Notes: generated by a model from the letters alone, not told the origin. A DNA stretch of 64,000 nt from Papilionanthe hookeriana x Papilionanthe teres (GCA_022702705.1 CM040433.1:24925797-24989796); one strand, 5' to 3'; positions 1-12,700 are shown, counted from the stretch's first letter. Numbers and translations: made by a program.

Positions 1-513
1 CTTGTTGGTATTATTTCATTCTTTTCATTAACAGTCACGGTCACTCCTCCTTTCTTAGGAACACAGTGAATAGGACTAACCCCAAACACTATCTAAAATA
101 AGGTAGATAATTCAAGCATCCAACCATTTTAAAATTTCTTTCTTAACAACGTCTTTCATGATAGGATTTAATCTCCTTTGGGGATCAGCCCACGGTTTGT
201 AATTATCTTCCATAAGAATTCTGTGCATACAAATTAAAGGACTGATTCATTTAATATCAGCAATTATCCATCCAAAGGCTTTCTTGTGTTTCTTCAAAAT
301 TTCAAGCAAACTCTCTTCTTCTTTTTCAGTTAATTGAGAGGAAACTATAACTGGCAAGGTTGAGGATTTACCTAGAAAAATATACTTCAAATTATCAGGA
401 AGCATTTTTAACTCAAGTTCATGAGGTTTTTCAATTGATGAACCATAAGATTCATCTTTTTCAGTCAAATCCAACAATTCAAAACTTTCACGAACATACT
501 TTAAATCTTCCTC
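1..513 (-). pseudogene. pol: Element A reverse transcriptase, N-terminal part, cut by window edge
   Basis: Linker and N-terminal part of Ty3/gypsy reverse transcriptase, which would copy element RNA into DNA in the virus-like particle. A 76-residue open stretch (247-477) shows LKKHKKAFGW and IADIK, the usual lead-in to the RT fold. The next codon, Gly in B and C, is TGA here at 247-249. Past it the frame continues with ICMHRIL, PQRRLNPIMKDVVKKE and SPIHCVPKKGGV up to the window edge. The catalytic motifs lie outside the window. A TAA at about 514 separates it from the protease part. Confidence 0.8.
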
Positions 514-1089
514 TTAAAAATCTTCATAATTAAGTAACTCCTCTTCTTGCTTATGTTCCAATTCTTCCCTTTCAAATTTCTCTTCATAAGTTGATTTGAA
601 ATGACATTCACTTAAATATTTGATAACATCCATCCTATAACATTCAACTTTTTTACCTCTAGCAGGATATTTCATCAATTTTGAAATATTAAATGCAACA
701 GTCTGATCATTAACCCTTATTGTTAATTCCCCTTTTTGCACATCTATCATGGCTCGGCCTGTAGCTAGAAAAGGTCTTCCCAAAATTATAGGTATCTCTT
801 TATCTTCCTCCATATCTAAAACAATGAAATCAACAGGAAAAATAAACTGATCTACTTTAACCAAAACATCTTCTATAACTCCTTTAGGATATGTGATCGA
901 ATGATTTGCTAATTACAGAGTTACACTAGTTAGGGTTATTTCTCCTAGTCCCAGTCTTTTGAATATTGATAGAGGCATAAGGTTAATGCTTGCACCCAAA
1001 TCACATAAAGCATTTTCATAGAATCTGTCTCCGATTACACATGAAATTATGAAACTACCAGGATCTTTAAGCTTTTCAGGAAGATTTTT
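514..1089 (-). pseudogene. pol: Element A aspartic protease domain
   Basis: Retropepsin-type protease that would cut the Gag-Pol polyprotein. The active-site motif DLGAS is at 988-1002 (minus strand), followed by INLMPLSIF. Further on are FIVLDMEEDKEIPIILGRPFLATGRAMIDVQKGEL, of which the GRPFLATG segment is the conserved second half of the fold. Only the distal part (514-864) is an uninterrupted reading frame; the active-site part lies across a frame break near 865-915. A TAG at 1090-1092 separates it from gag. Confidence 0.8.
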
Positions 1090-2849
1090 CTAAATTATTG
1101 TACTGCACTCCTCACTAAGTGCAACAGTCTCGTTATCTTCAAACTTCCTTTTCTTGTTAAGAATATCCTTCATAAATTTCGCATAGCTTGGCATTTGTTC
1201 TAAGGCTTCAACAAATGGAATATTAATATTAAGCTTCTTAAATATCTCCAAGAATTTTGAAAATTGTTTATCCAACTTTTGTTGACGAATTCTCTGAGGA
1301 AATGGAGGTGGTGGTTTTTCTAAATCAACCTTAGGTGGAGAAACAAGTCTTTCCAAACCTTTCAAAGCGTCCTCTTTTGGTTCTTCAATCTCTTCTTTCT
1401 CTACTTCAGTTTCTTTTTGAACTCTATCTTCCAATTCTCTTCTACTTCTCAGTTGAATTGCTTTTATTTGTTCTTTATTCTTTTCTCTTGGATTTACTTC
1501 AGTATTACTTGGAAGAATTCCTTGGGATCTATTACTTAAGGCATTTGCAATTTGTCCCAATTAATTTTCAATATTTCTGATGGTTGCTCCTTGAATTTGT
1601 AATTAATTTCCCATATGTGACACCACTTCTTCAATAGACAACTTCTTCTCCTTTAATTGTAAAACATTGTTATAACCTGAAAGATAAGTTAATCTATTAT
1701 TATTATTATTATTTCCTTGGTTGTTCCAATTCCCCAATGGGTTTACTTGGTGGTTCCCCCATTGTTCATTAACACCACCCAGATTATTGGTATTCCAATT
1801 AAAATTTGGATGATTCTTCCAACCTGGGTTATAATAATTGGAATATGGGTTGTTAAACTTAATTATAGCATTGACAGTTTCTGGTGAAGAATAAGAATTA
1901 ACCATTTGGGCTAATGAAGTTTCTTTAATCATGGAATTTGGCTGAGAAAAATTCATCTCAAATTGGTCTATCTTCCTTGAAACAGTAGCAACTTGATTTG
2001 CTGACATTGTAAAAGCATCATTTTCAAAAACACTGGCTACCTTTTTAGGATTTAACCATTCAGAAGGCCATTGAAAATTATTAGTAGCCATTTCTTCAAT
2101 TAAAGCATAAGCATCGAGAAAATGATTTAGACATTAATGATTCACCAAGAAGCGAGCATCGATGATCGATCTAAGAGATCCAACTAATCCATTATAAAAA
2201 GTTTGAATTATTAACCAATCTGGTATCGAATGATGTGGACATTTTCTGAGGAGATCTTTAAATCTTTCCCATGCTTCATATATTGATTCCCCTTGAAACT
2301 GACAAAAAGATGTAATATCATTTCTCAACTTAGCAGCCTTAGATGGTGGAAAATATTTAGCAAGGAATTTTTGTGACAGTTCACCCAAGTACTAATTGAT
2401 CCAGGTGCTAACAATTGTAACCATATTTTAGCTTTATCCCTTAGTGAGAAAGAAAAAAGTTTAAGTCTAATAGCATCATCTAAAACACCGTCATATTTAA
2501 AAGTAGCACACAACTCTAGAAAATTAACAAGATACAAATTAGGATCTTTAGTTGTTGCTCCCCCAAACTGATTATTAAACACCATTTGGATAATATCAGG
2601 TATAAGCTCAAAAGAATTAGCAGCTACAACAGGGTTTTGAATACTACCACGAAGTTCATCCACTGTAGGGTTAACATAATCTCTTAAAGGTCTTAATTCT
2701 TGATGGATGCCAACATTTTGATCTTGATGATTTGCCATTTCTTGAACATTTTTATCTTTTTCTGTATTTTGAATTTTTTTGATTTTTCTGATAGTTCTTT
2801 CTAATTCAGAATCGTAAGGCACAAGTCCCTCAGAACCTGAACTACACAT
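1090..2849 (-). pseudogene. gag: Element A gag polyprotein, frameshifted
   Basis: Capsid-type Gag that would package element RNA. I chose the ATG at 2847-2849 (MCSSGSEG) because B and C have a similar short start, followed by VPYDSELERTI; an in-frame upstream Met at 2879 is probably leader. Segments in order are the N-terminal domain (2325-2849), the capsid core with KYFPPSKAAKLRNDITSF and EAWERFKDLLRKCPHH (2134-2388, another frame), an Asn-rich part with NPYSNYYNPGWKNHPNF (1603-2091) and the C-terminal linker with EQMPSYAKFMKDIL (1090-1560). At least one frameshift (about 2390) and several stops break it. No CCHC knuckle is seen. Confidence 0.85.
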
Positions 2850-2958
2850 ACAACAATAAAACAAAACAAAACAAAACACAACACATTAACAAAAACAATG
2901 AAAAGTAAAAATTTAAATTTTCTTAATTTTCTTTAAATTTTAATTTTAATTAATTTCT

Positions 2959-2976
2959 TTCCCGGTAAAGGCGCCA
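2959..2976 (-). promoter_or_regulatory. Primer-binding site of element A, tRNA-Asp type, degenerate
   Basis: The 18 bases adjoining the LTR end match the 3' end of plant tRNA-Asp (TCCCCGGCAACGGCGCCA on this strand) at 15 of 18 positions. It lies 6 bp inside the LTR, as in B and C. Confidence 0.8.
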
Positions 2977-2982
2977 AAAACT

Positions 2983-4751
2983 TGATCCACCCGATATTTA
3001 TACTTACAATTATGATATGAAAATTGGCAACGACAACAAAAACTTTTCTCCGCCGGATATATATGCTTATGATTTTGATATGAAAATTATCATTTATAAT
3101 GTGGATACTATGCAAGTATACGTATCATTTATCAAGTAATATAAGACTTTCTGATTAAGCCCCGAGATATCGAACCTACAGGAAAAGTGAAAAATCTTTA
3201 AAGAAATAAGAAAATTATCTTTTTACTTTCTTTATTGGCTTTTGAAAGTATGTTTTGATATTGAAAAGTTTGATAATTTATTTCACTCTTTAAATTTTCT
3301 TATAAAAGTCAAACAAGAAATTAAAATGATAATAACTGTAAACACGGTATGAAAAACACTATTAACTAGAATATCTTTTTCTTTCCTATATAAAGCAGTA
3401 ATAATTATGAAAGTATTGTTGTGAAAGTATTTAAATTTTTTGTGATAAATAGAACAAAAATGTATTCTTTACCCTTACTTGGTTCTATAAAGAACATTGG
3501 TTAATTTGAAATTTTATCATTTTGAACATGGTTAGGCGGGGAAGATACCAGCTCTCACTCTAGAGTTCCCTCATTTCCCTCCACCTGGGGGCTAACTTCT
3601 CATAACAAAATTCAAAACTTCAAACCAAATTAGGAGCTTTTAGCCTGTCACACTAAAAATCCTCTAATTTTACTCCCCTTTAAAACAACTTCTAATATAT
3701 TGCATTCAATTAATTGCATGTGATTCTTACTAACTTTTATGAGACAATACCGCATTGGATCTTACATAATCTCAACACAAATTTTACATCTTAACAGGCC
3801 AAATTAAGAAGTAAATAAAGTTTATAGAATCAATCTTCACAACTTCTTCCAACTTTAAACACATAGACATTCCACAATAATTCTTCATGAATTACTTACT
3901 TCTTCATTTAAGAAAGAAAAAGATAAAGTAAACCACTCAGAATGCATTGAAAAAATACAAAAACACATTGATTTAAAATTAAAAACCATAAGAAAAACAA
4001 CAAACACAACAAGTATTAATTAAAAACTAAATGTAAGAATAAAAGTAAACACTTATCTGAAAATCCTCTCCACAGGACTCAGGATGTTCCTTTGAAACTT
4101 TGACTCTTCACTAAACTACTCCTCAGAGCATGTCTCCCAACTTCGATGACTCAGAAATAGAGTTCAGACTTTAATAAAAATTAAACTAAAGGAAAGAAAA
4201 GAAGTGGGAAGAAGAAGGCATCAATCCTACCCTTTTCTCTTTTCTACTCTCTACTCCTACTCCTAATACAATAAAAACTCTGTAAAAGCTCTCTTTAAAA
4301 AGCAATGGAAGATCCCCTAATCTTTCTTAAGATTCTCTTTAAAAATTAAACCAAAAAGTGCCTTGGTGTCTCTTCAAAACGAGTCCAGATTTGATGTGTC
4401 CACCAAAGAATGCACCCCCTTCATTCAAACTTGTCGCCCAAAGGATGTTATGGAAGTTACCACCAAGAGTTGCATCCCATCCCCTTTGAAAATGGCGCCA
4501 AATTCAAGTTAATCTCGATTTTTAACTGTGGCGGCTAAGCGCCGGCCCAGCGTCGCTTAGCCGCCAGTGCCCAAATTTTCATTTTTCATTTTTTTGCTCC
4601 AAATTTAATCCAATTTTGTTCCTTTCATCATAACCACTCATTTTCATCATACCTGCAAGAAAAACACAAAATATCTTCCATTAAAGTGCAATATCATCAA
4701 AAATAGGTATAAAAATGTACATAAAAAATACTATATATTTTATGTGTATCA
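2983..4751 (-). repeat. 5' LTR of element A (1769 bp)
   Basis: Bounded by TGAT at the left and ATCA at the right, the short inverted ends seen in the other LTRs here. The left boundary sits next to the PBS, the right at the sequence GTGTATCA. It contains the LTR block shared by all copies in the window (about 3111-3175: GCAAGTATACGTATC, then CAAGTAATA, then ATCGA) and a GC-rich dyad at 4530-4565. No clear TATA box was found. The partner 3' LTR is outside the window. Confidence 0.85.
4530..4565. repeat. GC-rich dyad in U3 of LTR A
   Basis: Perfect 12-bp arms, GGCGGCTAAGCG at 4530-4541 and CGCTTAGCCGCC at 4554-4565, around a GC-rich 12-bp spacer in otherwise AT-rich DNA. It occupies the U3 position that carries other GC dyads in LTRs of B, C and the solo copies. 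Confidence 0.75.
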
Positions 4752-5700
4752 GTATGCTTAAAGGGGTGTCGAATGCTTGAAAAGCTTGTGAAAATTAAGT
4801 AATTTCAAAGGTCTTTACTTTTATAATTTGATGATGTGATTACTTAAAAGATTAAAAATAGTGTTTTGAAAATTTTAAGTTTTAAGTGAATCAAAGCTTA
4901 GGTGTTTTTAAAAGTTGGAAGTGTTTTACATGTTTAAGGTTTTAAAAGTTTTAAATTACTTTTAAGTTTTATTAATTTTTAAGTAATTTGAAGACTTAGC
5001 TTTTTTAGAAGGTTTTTTAAGTGTTTTGAATTTCAATTGTTTGGAAGTATTAAGTTGTTTGAAAAATTAAAAGTCTTTTGAATTTTAAATCTTTAAATGT
5101 TTTAAGCTTTTTCGAAGGTTTTAAAGTATATTGAATTTTTTAAGTTCCTAAAAGCTTAAAGTTATTTTAAAATTTTAAAAGTGTTTTGAAAGTTTTAATA
5201 GGTTTATGAAGCTCAAAAAATTTAAGTTGTTTTAAAAAGTTAAATGGTTTTAAAATTTAAAAGTTTAAAATATTGTAAAATGCTTTTTGAATTCTCTTAG
5301 TTTATAAAATGTAATGTTATGAATCAAAATTAAGTTATTTTAACAAATTTTAAACTTTTTAAATTTTCAAGTTTGTAAAATTTTTAAGTTATTTTAAAGG
5401 TTTTTTTTCTGTGCGTTAAAATATTAAAGGTTTTAAGAATTAAAAAAAATGTTTAAGACATTTTAAAATTACAAGTTTATAGTGTTTTTTAAACTTTTTA
5501 TGTTTTTAAAATTGTTGAATTATATTAAAAGGTTTTAAGTTTTTAATGTTTTAAGTTATTTTAAAAGGTTTTATAGTGTTTTAAGAGATTAAAAAAGTTT
5601 TAAGAGTTTTAAAAAAAGTTTAAGTTAATTTAAAAGTTAAAATGTTTTAAAGCTTAAAATTTTAAAGTGTCTTCATTGTATGAGATGTTCTGATTTTAAA
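4752..5700. other. AT-rich low-complexity tract, no gene seen
   Basis: Long run of degenerate TTTTAAAAGT-like words, nearly free of C and G. Short open frames here are chance. It may be ancient repeat DNA into which element A inserted; no boundaries could be set. Confidence 0.6.
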
Positions 5701-6430
5701 TGTTTAATTGGAATTTACAAGCAATTTAAACTTAAGTTATCTAAATTTATATTAACATGCTTTCATATTTCACAAAAAATACACTTAAGAAGTTCCTTTT
5801 CTTTTTTAAATAACATAATTAACATATAGAAGATTACTCAACATATTGGGATGATTTCAAATGAAGAACATTCCATATGAAGGCAATTTCATATTGATAA
5901 AACTATACATGAAAATGTTTATAGATGCATGCAGACTAAACACGATGAAGTCTACACATGGTGAAAATTGCATATAAATAAAACTAAAAATGAAGATGTC
6001 TACCTATGGAGACAAAACATGATGAAGTCTACACATGGTGAAAATTGCATATAAATAAAACTAAAAATGAAGATGTCTACATATGGAGACTACACGGGAA
6101 GCATATTATATATATATAAGTGTATACATAGAGTAAACTATACATGAAGCATACAATATATGGAGAAGTGTATGAATAGATTAAATTATACAATAATTCA
6201 TATTATATTTATTAAGTTATATACATTGAGTGAACTACACATGTAGTGTAATATACATGGAGAATAACTTATATGAAGCAAACTACATAGGAACTACACA
6301 TGGAACTATGTTTTTTACAAGAAAAAACCTACGAGGAAAAATACACATGAGAAATAACTTAACTTTATACAAACTTCACATAAGAAATAAATTTACTAGT
6401 AAAGTACATGTGCAAACGAACATCACATAA
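5701..6430. repeat. Degenerate tandem repeat region with a clear 77-bp duplication
   Basis: Two nearly identical 77-bp units lie at about 5938-6091 (GATGAAGTCTACACATGG at 5944 and at 6021). Around them are looser copies of words such as CTACACATG and ATATGGAG out to about 6430. A 66-codon plus-strand frame (6230-6430) is made of these repeats and is not taken as a gene. Confidence 0.7.
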
Positions 6431-6678
6431 GGATATTATTTGAGAATGAACATCACGTTAACAAAATTATCATGATATGAACTTCACACAAGAAAGCCAC
6501 AAGAAGAAATGTGTGAAGAAGCATACGTAGATGCGATAGTGTTTGGCCATTAGAGTGAAAAGAAGAAGAAGAAGTGAGGGAAGGAAGATAAGAAGAAGTG
6601 TGGTGGTTTGCTTTGCTAAGAGAAGTGGAGGAAGAGAGGGAAAGAAGAAGAAGAGAAGATAAGGAGGAGGATGGTGGT
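6431..6678. other. Purine-rich tract, left target flank of element B
   Basis: GA-rich plus strand (AGAAGAAGAAG, GGAAGAAG, GGAGGAGGATG), continued at 27685 on the other side of element B. The last 5 bases, GTGGT (6674-6678), are the target-site duplication. Ser-rich frames on the minus strand are artefacts of this composition. Confidence 0.8.
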
Positions 6679-7223
6679 TGATGCGGCTGGACTTTAATAT
6701 TGCAAGAACTTATGAACTCAAATTTGTATATATTTATAATAATTTTGTAAAGTCCACACATTCAACGCAAGTATACGCATCGTATCAAGTAATACAGGGT
6801 TCTAATGGAGTCCTGGTTATCGATCCCACAGGGAAGGAACAGATCTTACTATAGAATATATAATACTGAATTCCAACACTCAAATTGCAATTAAAGTTTA
6901 ATGTTTACTTCTACTACTAAGATGCAGAAAACAGTAACAATTAAGCAAACTACAATTACTTCTAATATCTTTAAATCAGAATTAACTAACAGACACACAC
7001 TAAGCTATATTTGACAGGTTTTGATATATAAGAAAAGTATCTTTCCTCTTGCAACGAGAATATGATATGTGGATGATATGGAATGATTATCTATCTTATT
7101 TTGCCAAATAGGAGCATAATTGTTTCCTTACCCTCAAAAGAGTACCCCCTCTTCCAAGCATGAAAAGAACATTGACATATCCTAAGTTTAGTTACTAAAT
7201 CTAAGGCTAGGCTGGGAGAATAC
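6679..7223 (-). repeat. 3' LTR of element B, segment left of the insertion
   Basis: Aligns to the first part of the 5' LTR (26119 onward) from TGATGCGGCTGGAC. It includes the shared LTR block (about 6763-6836: GCAAGTATACGCATC, CAAGTAATACAGGG, ATCGATCCCACAGGG). Homology stops at GGGAGAATAC, where the nested insertion starts. Confidence 0.9.
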
Positions 7224-7375
7224 TGTTGGCGAATTTTTAATTTAATTTAAATAAATAATTTGAAAAGTAGTATTTAATTTTGAAAATAATTTTAAATTTG
7301 AAGATTTTAAGATATGAAATCAAACTGATCTCACATCCCAAATAGTTTATATAAACGAGCACCGCACTACAAAAA

Positions 7376-7403
7376 GTGTATCTATCCTTAAGGATAGATA
7401 CAC
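7376..7403. repeat. Perfect 28-bp palindrome
   Basis: Half-site GTGTATCTATCCTT is followed directly by its reverse complement, with no loop, about 150 bp inside the nested insertion. It would extrude a cruciform or mark a dimeric binding site. Confidence 0.85.
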
Positions 7404-9234
7404 TGCTTGATGGTGGGGCTTGATTAAATAAACTAAAAGATTTGTGACATCCGTTTGGTCTGCGAACCAATTTTATGTGCCGACAAATTCCCCTGCTTAA
7501 TATAAAAACATTAAACAGGGTTTATATTACACAGGTTCTTTAAAATTCCCTATAAGGGCAAGCCCCTATAGTTAATTACATCTTAAGTGACGGGAATCAC
7601 CTAAGAAAACTCTCGATAATAATCAATAATTCGCTCTCAAGAATTTCGAAGTTTAAGTTTTCGAGGATTGAATTTTGGAATTTCAATAGGGAATGGATCA
7701 AATTTGGAAGATTTTATTTTGGGAATTCAAGGGAAGAAAGGTAGGAGAAATTACAGATTCGAAGCGAACTTCGGTAATTTCCCGACTATCCTATTGTTTG
7801 GCTTAGATTTAGGAAAGTCCTAATGTTTATTTAATATTTTGTTCTTGCCAATTTTAATTAATTAGGACTTATATTCGTATGACATGATCATTCAAATAGC
7901 CTCGAAGATGTGAGGGTTTATGTCGTATCGGACGACTACCTCAGAGTCCTAAGACCGGTTAGGGCTAAATTTGCCATGCAAATGCCTAACGAAGAGTTGA
8001 GGATTTATGTTGCACTAGGCAAACTACCCCGAAGTCCTATGGGTTTGTTATTTAATTCTGAGAAAGTTTTCTTGAAGTAGACTCGGGTTTTGCTGATGAC
8101 GATGGCCGTCGTTGCCCACCATGCTCCGAGCTCCTTGTTGTTGCAGAGGTTTAGTTTTAGAAGTCATAAATCAGGGGATGAGAAAAGTGTTTTGGTTTAG
8201 AGAAAATCTTAATTTCCAAGTGTTTTTTTGTGTTTTATTTAAAACAAATCTTAAAGTTGATTATAACAACACCGGTTAATATCCCACGGTTCCATCCTTC
8301 CGGCATTGTTATTTTTATCGGATTCACTTAGTGCAGATGAATTTGCTAAACTCAACTAAATGAGTTCCACACTTTCATTTAGACCGTGGGAAATCCCGTT
8401 AGCAACGCGTAGGTTACATCATCCGAGGTATTCCCGATCATCCAATAGAACGTTTTAATTTAGTTGTAATTGCAGTTTTGTGTTCTGTTTGTGATTAAAT
8501 TTTGAGTTATTTTATATTTTGAAATGTTGTGGCCGTGAATTTTATCTTGCAATGACTTTTAATTTAGTTTTGGTTTCAGTTTTAGGGACTATCCTAAAGG
8601 TGTGGGTTTTCATGCAACGGTTGTTTATCATGCGAGAAAAGTAAGTGCGATGCAATTAAAGAAATTGCAATAATGTAAATTGCAATAAAATAAAAGCGTA
8701 CCTAGAGGGTCTTCCCGTCATCCCAAGCTGCACTTAAAAGACAATTGGAGTATTTAGGCGAGTTCCTAGGTAAAGGCTAAGGGAAGGGTTATGGTTTTCT
8801 ACCAAGTTCCTAATCCTATAGCTAGTCATTTCCTATGACGTCTAGGTCTTTGTGTTTTGGTTTGAGGACGATTTTCTTCATCAAAGAATAATTAAGTTCC
8901 ATTATTCTTATGGACGTCCTATCGTATCGAGGAAGTGCTTAAGAGAAATCTTAAACATCTTTTCAATATTTCTAGGATTGTTTTAAGTCCAAATGAATTT
9001 AATTACACAAATGAATTAATCGTCCGGGAATTCAAGTTTTGTTATCTTGCTCAGTGAACTAGGACATTTGAATATCCTATAAGTGAAATAGCATTTCATT
9101 TAATGTTCTGTTTAGGAGTTATGATAACCAAAGCTCTCGAGGGCAAATTGGTATTCAAATGGTTTATGATTTAGTTTAACTTCAGTTAAAGGGTTTAAAT
9201 TTGGAATAGTGTTCAAGTTGCTTTATATTTAATT

Positions 9235-9625
9235 TCTTTATGTCTTAGGTAATGTTATTTAATTCGATTCCATTTAACTTTAATTTAATTTAATTTGATT
9301 TAGTTTTAATTTAATTTAATTTAATTCAATTTAGTTTGATTTGATTTAATTTCCCTTAATTTAATTTAATTTGATTTAACTTTAATTTAATTTAATTTAA
9401 TTTAATATAATATAATTTAATTTAATTTATTTGATTTAATTTAATTTAATTTAATATTTTTTAATTTAATTTAATTTAATTTAATTTAATTTATTTAATT
9501 TGTTTATTTAATTTAATTTAATTTAATTTAATTTAATTATTTAATTTAATTTAATTTAATTTAATTTAATTATTTAATTTAATTTAATTTAATTTAATTT
9601 AAATTTAATTTGATTTTTAATTTTA
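9235..9625. repeat. (TTTAA)n microsatellite, about 390 bp
   Basis: Nearly pure AATTT/TTTAA pentamer array with occasional GATTT and TTATT variants. It lies in the AT-rich part of the nested insertion. Confidence 0.9.
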
Positions 9626-9999
9626 ATTTAACTGAAAAATTTAAAAAGAGTTTAATAATTTAACTTTTTAACTTAATCCTTTAACATTTTAAAATTCAAA
9701 TTTGAGTTATCATTTTTAATTAGGAATTAAATATTATTGAAATAATTAATTTAGGGATTTTTAAATTAAAGAACAAATCTCTTCCTAAAAATATCCCTAT
9801 TTTAATAGTTCCAATTTTATTATTCTTCCCAAATTTAATCGATTATTTAATTAAAGTTTATTTCAATTATTTTAAATTGTTTAATGGGTTTCTACCCTTT
9901 AATTATTTAAATTTCAATCATCCAAGTCAGATTAAGATCAAATATTTTACTTGTTAATTTTATTAAACCTAAAGTTTTAATTAAGGGTTAAAATTTTTT

Positions 10000-11330
10000 A
10001 ATTACCATTTTGCCCTTCAAGCTTAATAATTCCATAACTCACTAAATTCAGCTCAAATAAACTTGAAATTTTTATGTGGCTTCACTCATATGCCAATAAA
10101 GACATGAGAGGAGAAAATGTGATTTTTCTGTATTTAATTTATTTATATAATTATTTTTAGTGGAAAATAGGAATTTCCAAGGAAAATTTAATAATATGAC
10201 CAAGGGAAAGTTTCTATCCTTAAGAAAATTATGGGACATTCCTAATGACCAGAGGACCACTTGGACCAATTTTGGAGATTTTTTGAATTATATTATTTTT
10301 ATTATAATTATTTTAAATTTTGGAGTATTAATTAATTTAAAAATAAAATAAAGGTTAAAAAATGAATTTTATATTTTTCAAAAATCTCTCTGATATCAAG
10401 GAAATTAGAGAATCAATTTTTGCAATTTTCTAATTTTTCTTTGATTTATTATAATTATTTTAGTGAAAATGCTAGAAAATACATTTTTTTTAATTTTAAA
10501 ATTACCCTAGGCCTTTAAAATTTAATATCTCATAAAATAGACCTAAGAAAAATATGGGGTTTGTTCCTAAGTGATTAAAATTCAAAATGTGACATTTTGG
10601 TGAATTTTATTATTTTTATGATTTTATTATTTTTTAAATATTAAAATATTAAAATAATATTAAAAATCAACTTTTTAGAAAATTGAAATTTTAATTTTCT
10701 TAAATTCCCCTGATATCAGAGAGGCTTCAAAACCAATTTGGTGAATTTTCAAAAAGTATTTTGAAAGTTATGAATTTTTAAAGTTTAAAATGACTAAATG
10801 GCTTAATTAACCCATTTAGTAGGGCTAACCAAGTCCAATTGACTTCAAATTTTTATGGTGGGTTCCTCTGATCCTAAAGGTCAATGGAGAATTGATTTCA
10901 AGTCAATTTGATGTATGGTTAGCTCTAATTAATTAGGGATCTATTTTGAGTGTTTAAGCCAATTAGGGTTATTCCAAGTGAATTAATTCAAAAGCTATTT
11001 TTCCTAGGGTCCTCTGGTCATAAGAAACATCACCAAATTTTCCTAAAATTTTTTTCATAACATGCTAATTATTGGAATTAAAATACTCAAAACAGTAACA
11101 TGAATTTGAAAAATCAATAACTTTTCATAGGGATGGCCTCTGACTTTGGAAAATTCGGGGAATGTTCCCGAGTTCGGAGGCTTCAAAGCCCTATGGTCTC
11201 ATGCCATGGTGAATTTCCTATATGCATGGAGAATTAAAACAATGCAGAGGGTAAATAAATTATTAAAAATAAAATACTTGATGAAATTAAATGATTTCTT
11301 TTCCACATTATTCTCCTCTGTTCACTGAGC
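10000..11330. repeat. Loosely repeated blocks in the nested insertion
   Basis: Several blocks of about 250-350 bp recur in degenerate form, each with wording like AAATTTTTATG and a GGTCCTCTGG or GGGTTCCTCTG phrase (near 10060, 10245, 10560, 10850 and 11010). Two short plus-strand frames (10160-10351, 11146-11328) fall in them and look accidental. Confidence 0.4.
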
Positions 11331-11429
11331 AAGAGGGTATTTTTATTTTATTTATGATTTTCCTACACAAATTTATGAATTTTTAAAGTTTAGGGAATTA
11401 AATAAATAGAAAAAAACCCTATTTTTCTA

Positions 11430-12700
11430 TTTAAGTGACGCGGCGCCGGCTCGGCCTCGGCGGCTCCAAATGCACACGCGTCGCGCTCCCATTCGACGCC
11501 GCCGCTTGAGTCAGCAGCCCGGGTCCCGCGGTTCACGTACCATCTCCTGGTCCGACGCCATCTGAGCCGTCCATCCGCGCGTGTATTGAATGAACGGCAT
11601 CCGTTCATCGTCCCCAAGCCTCCTAACCCGAGAACCGTCCATCTTCGAGCCTAAGATCTCACTCGATACTTGACCAAATTTAACGTTCTTATGCTCTATG
11701 GATTAGTCTCGAGAAGACGAACACATCCATACGGTTTATGTGGTATGAAATTGGCTTAAAGAAAATGGAGAATGTTCAGAAGCTCGGGAAGAAGAGTGAG
11801 GCCATACCTTTGCTCAGAGAAGTGTGGCTTCGATTTGAGGGTTGTTTTACCTTCTATTGGATCTCAGCAAGCTCCAGATGAAGTCTCTCGGTGCAGTGAA
11901 TTGCCTAGGTAGGATTTCGACCACGATCGATCACAAAGCTTGGAGGCCGGAGCAACGCGGGTGGCTCTGGAGATGGGGCTTTCGATGGGGAACTTCTCCT
12001 CTTGGTCCGAGTGAAGGTGTAGGACCGGTCAATTTGAGGATTAGCTCACTGTGGCAAAGTGTCCTGGTTTTGGGCTAAAGTTTGAGCTCGAAATTGAACT
12101 CGAGTGAAGGGAATTAGGGCTGGAATTCGAGTGGGAATCAAATGCTCTATGTATGGGGAATAGTACGGAACAATTTTGGCGAGTTTCCTTAAGGTTTGTT
12201 TTCAGCACCTCTCATGGCCGAGAGGGGTGGTGTTTAAATAGGAGAGGGTGGAGGGCTTCCCGGGGAGAGTTAGGGCTTGGGATCGGTTGCTTAGGTCGAG
12301 GGCGGAACGTGCCATGGTGGCCATTGGGCATGGGGCGGCTCGACACGGTAGAATCCCAAAGTTGGCTCACATGTGAGCTCTCGGCCATGGTGTTTTCCGG
12401 CGACCTGGTGGGCGGCCGGCCGGGCATTGGTCACCATCTTGTTCGGGTGGGTCGGGGGCTGGGGTTTGGTGCATTCGATTGAGGTTTGACACGTGTAAAG
12501 TGGTTGAATCGAAGTAGAAAGGGGAAGGGGCTATTGTGGCTTATTTTGGTCGACCATGCGGATGGGTTGGGTGTACCTCCCAAGACACTGGTTTTGGGCT
12601 GAGGAGGTCGGGTGGGTCAATCTCCCATGTGTGGTGGAGTCTCCATCGAGGATTAGGTGGCAAAGCATGGTTTAGAGTGTGACATGCTTAAGGTAAAAAA
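11430..12700. other. GC-rich island within the nested insertion
   Basis: Sudden GC-rich, CpG-containing stretch (GACGCGGCGCCGGC, GCGGCCGGCCGGGC) between AT-rich DNA. Several short frames exist on both strands but none shows a domain or consistent coding pattern. It could be a promoter-like part of a long LTR or captured host DNA; I cannot tell. Confidence 0.5.

Larger units (their letters stand above)
1..4751 (-). mobile_element. Element A: Athila-type Ty3/gypsy retrotransposon, 5' part only
   Basis: Read on the minus strand, this holds a 5' LTR, a degenerate tRNA-Asp primer site, gag, aspartic protease and the first part of reverse transcriptase. The window edge then cuts the element, so the rest of RT, RNase H, integrase, 3' LTR and the left target duplication are not visible. 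The gene order and gag wording match elements B and C, so Athila assignment is firm. Frames are broken in gag, at the gag-protease junction and before RT, so it cannot encode a working polyprotein. Confidence 0.9.

Noticed and set aside
1335..1580. Plus-strand frame opposite gag of element A, and the like at 40084-40329
   Set aside because: Shadow of the Lys/Glu-rich gag linker on the other strand.
6453..6761. Ser/Leu-rich minus-strand frame of 102 codons, and similar frames at 27648-28044
   Set aside because: They are complements of the GA-rich target tract, overlap the LTR border of B and have no domain.
12153..12482. 109-codon plus-strand frame in the GC island, with an overlapping minus-strand frame
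   Set aside because: GC-rich DNA makes long frames by chance; no motif and frames on both strands.
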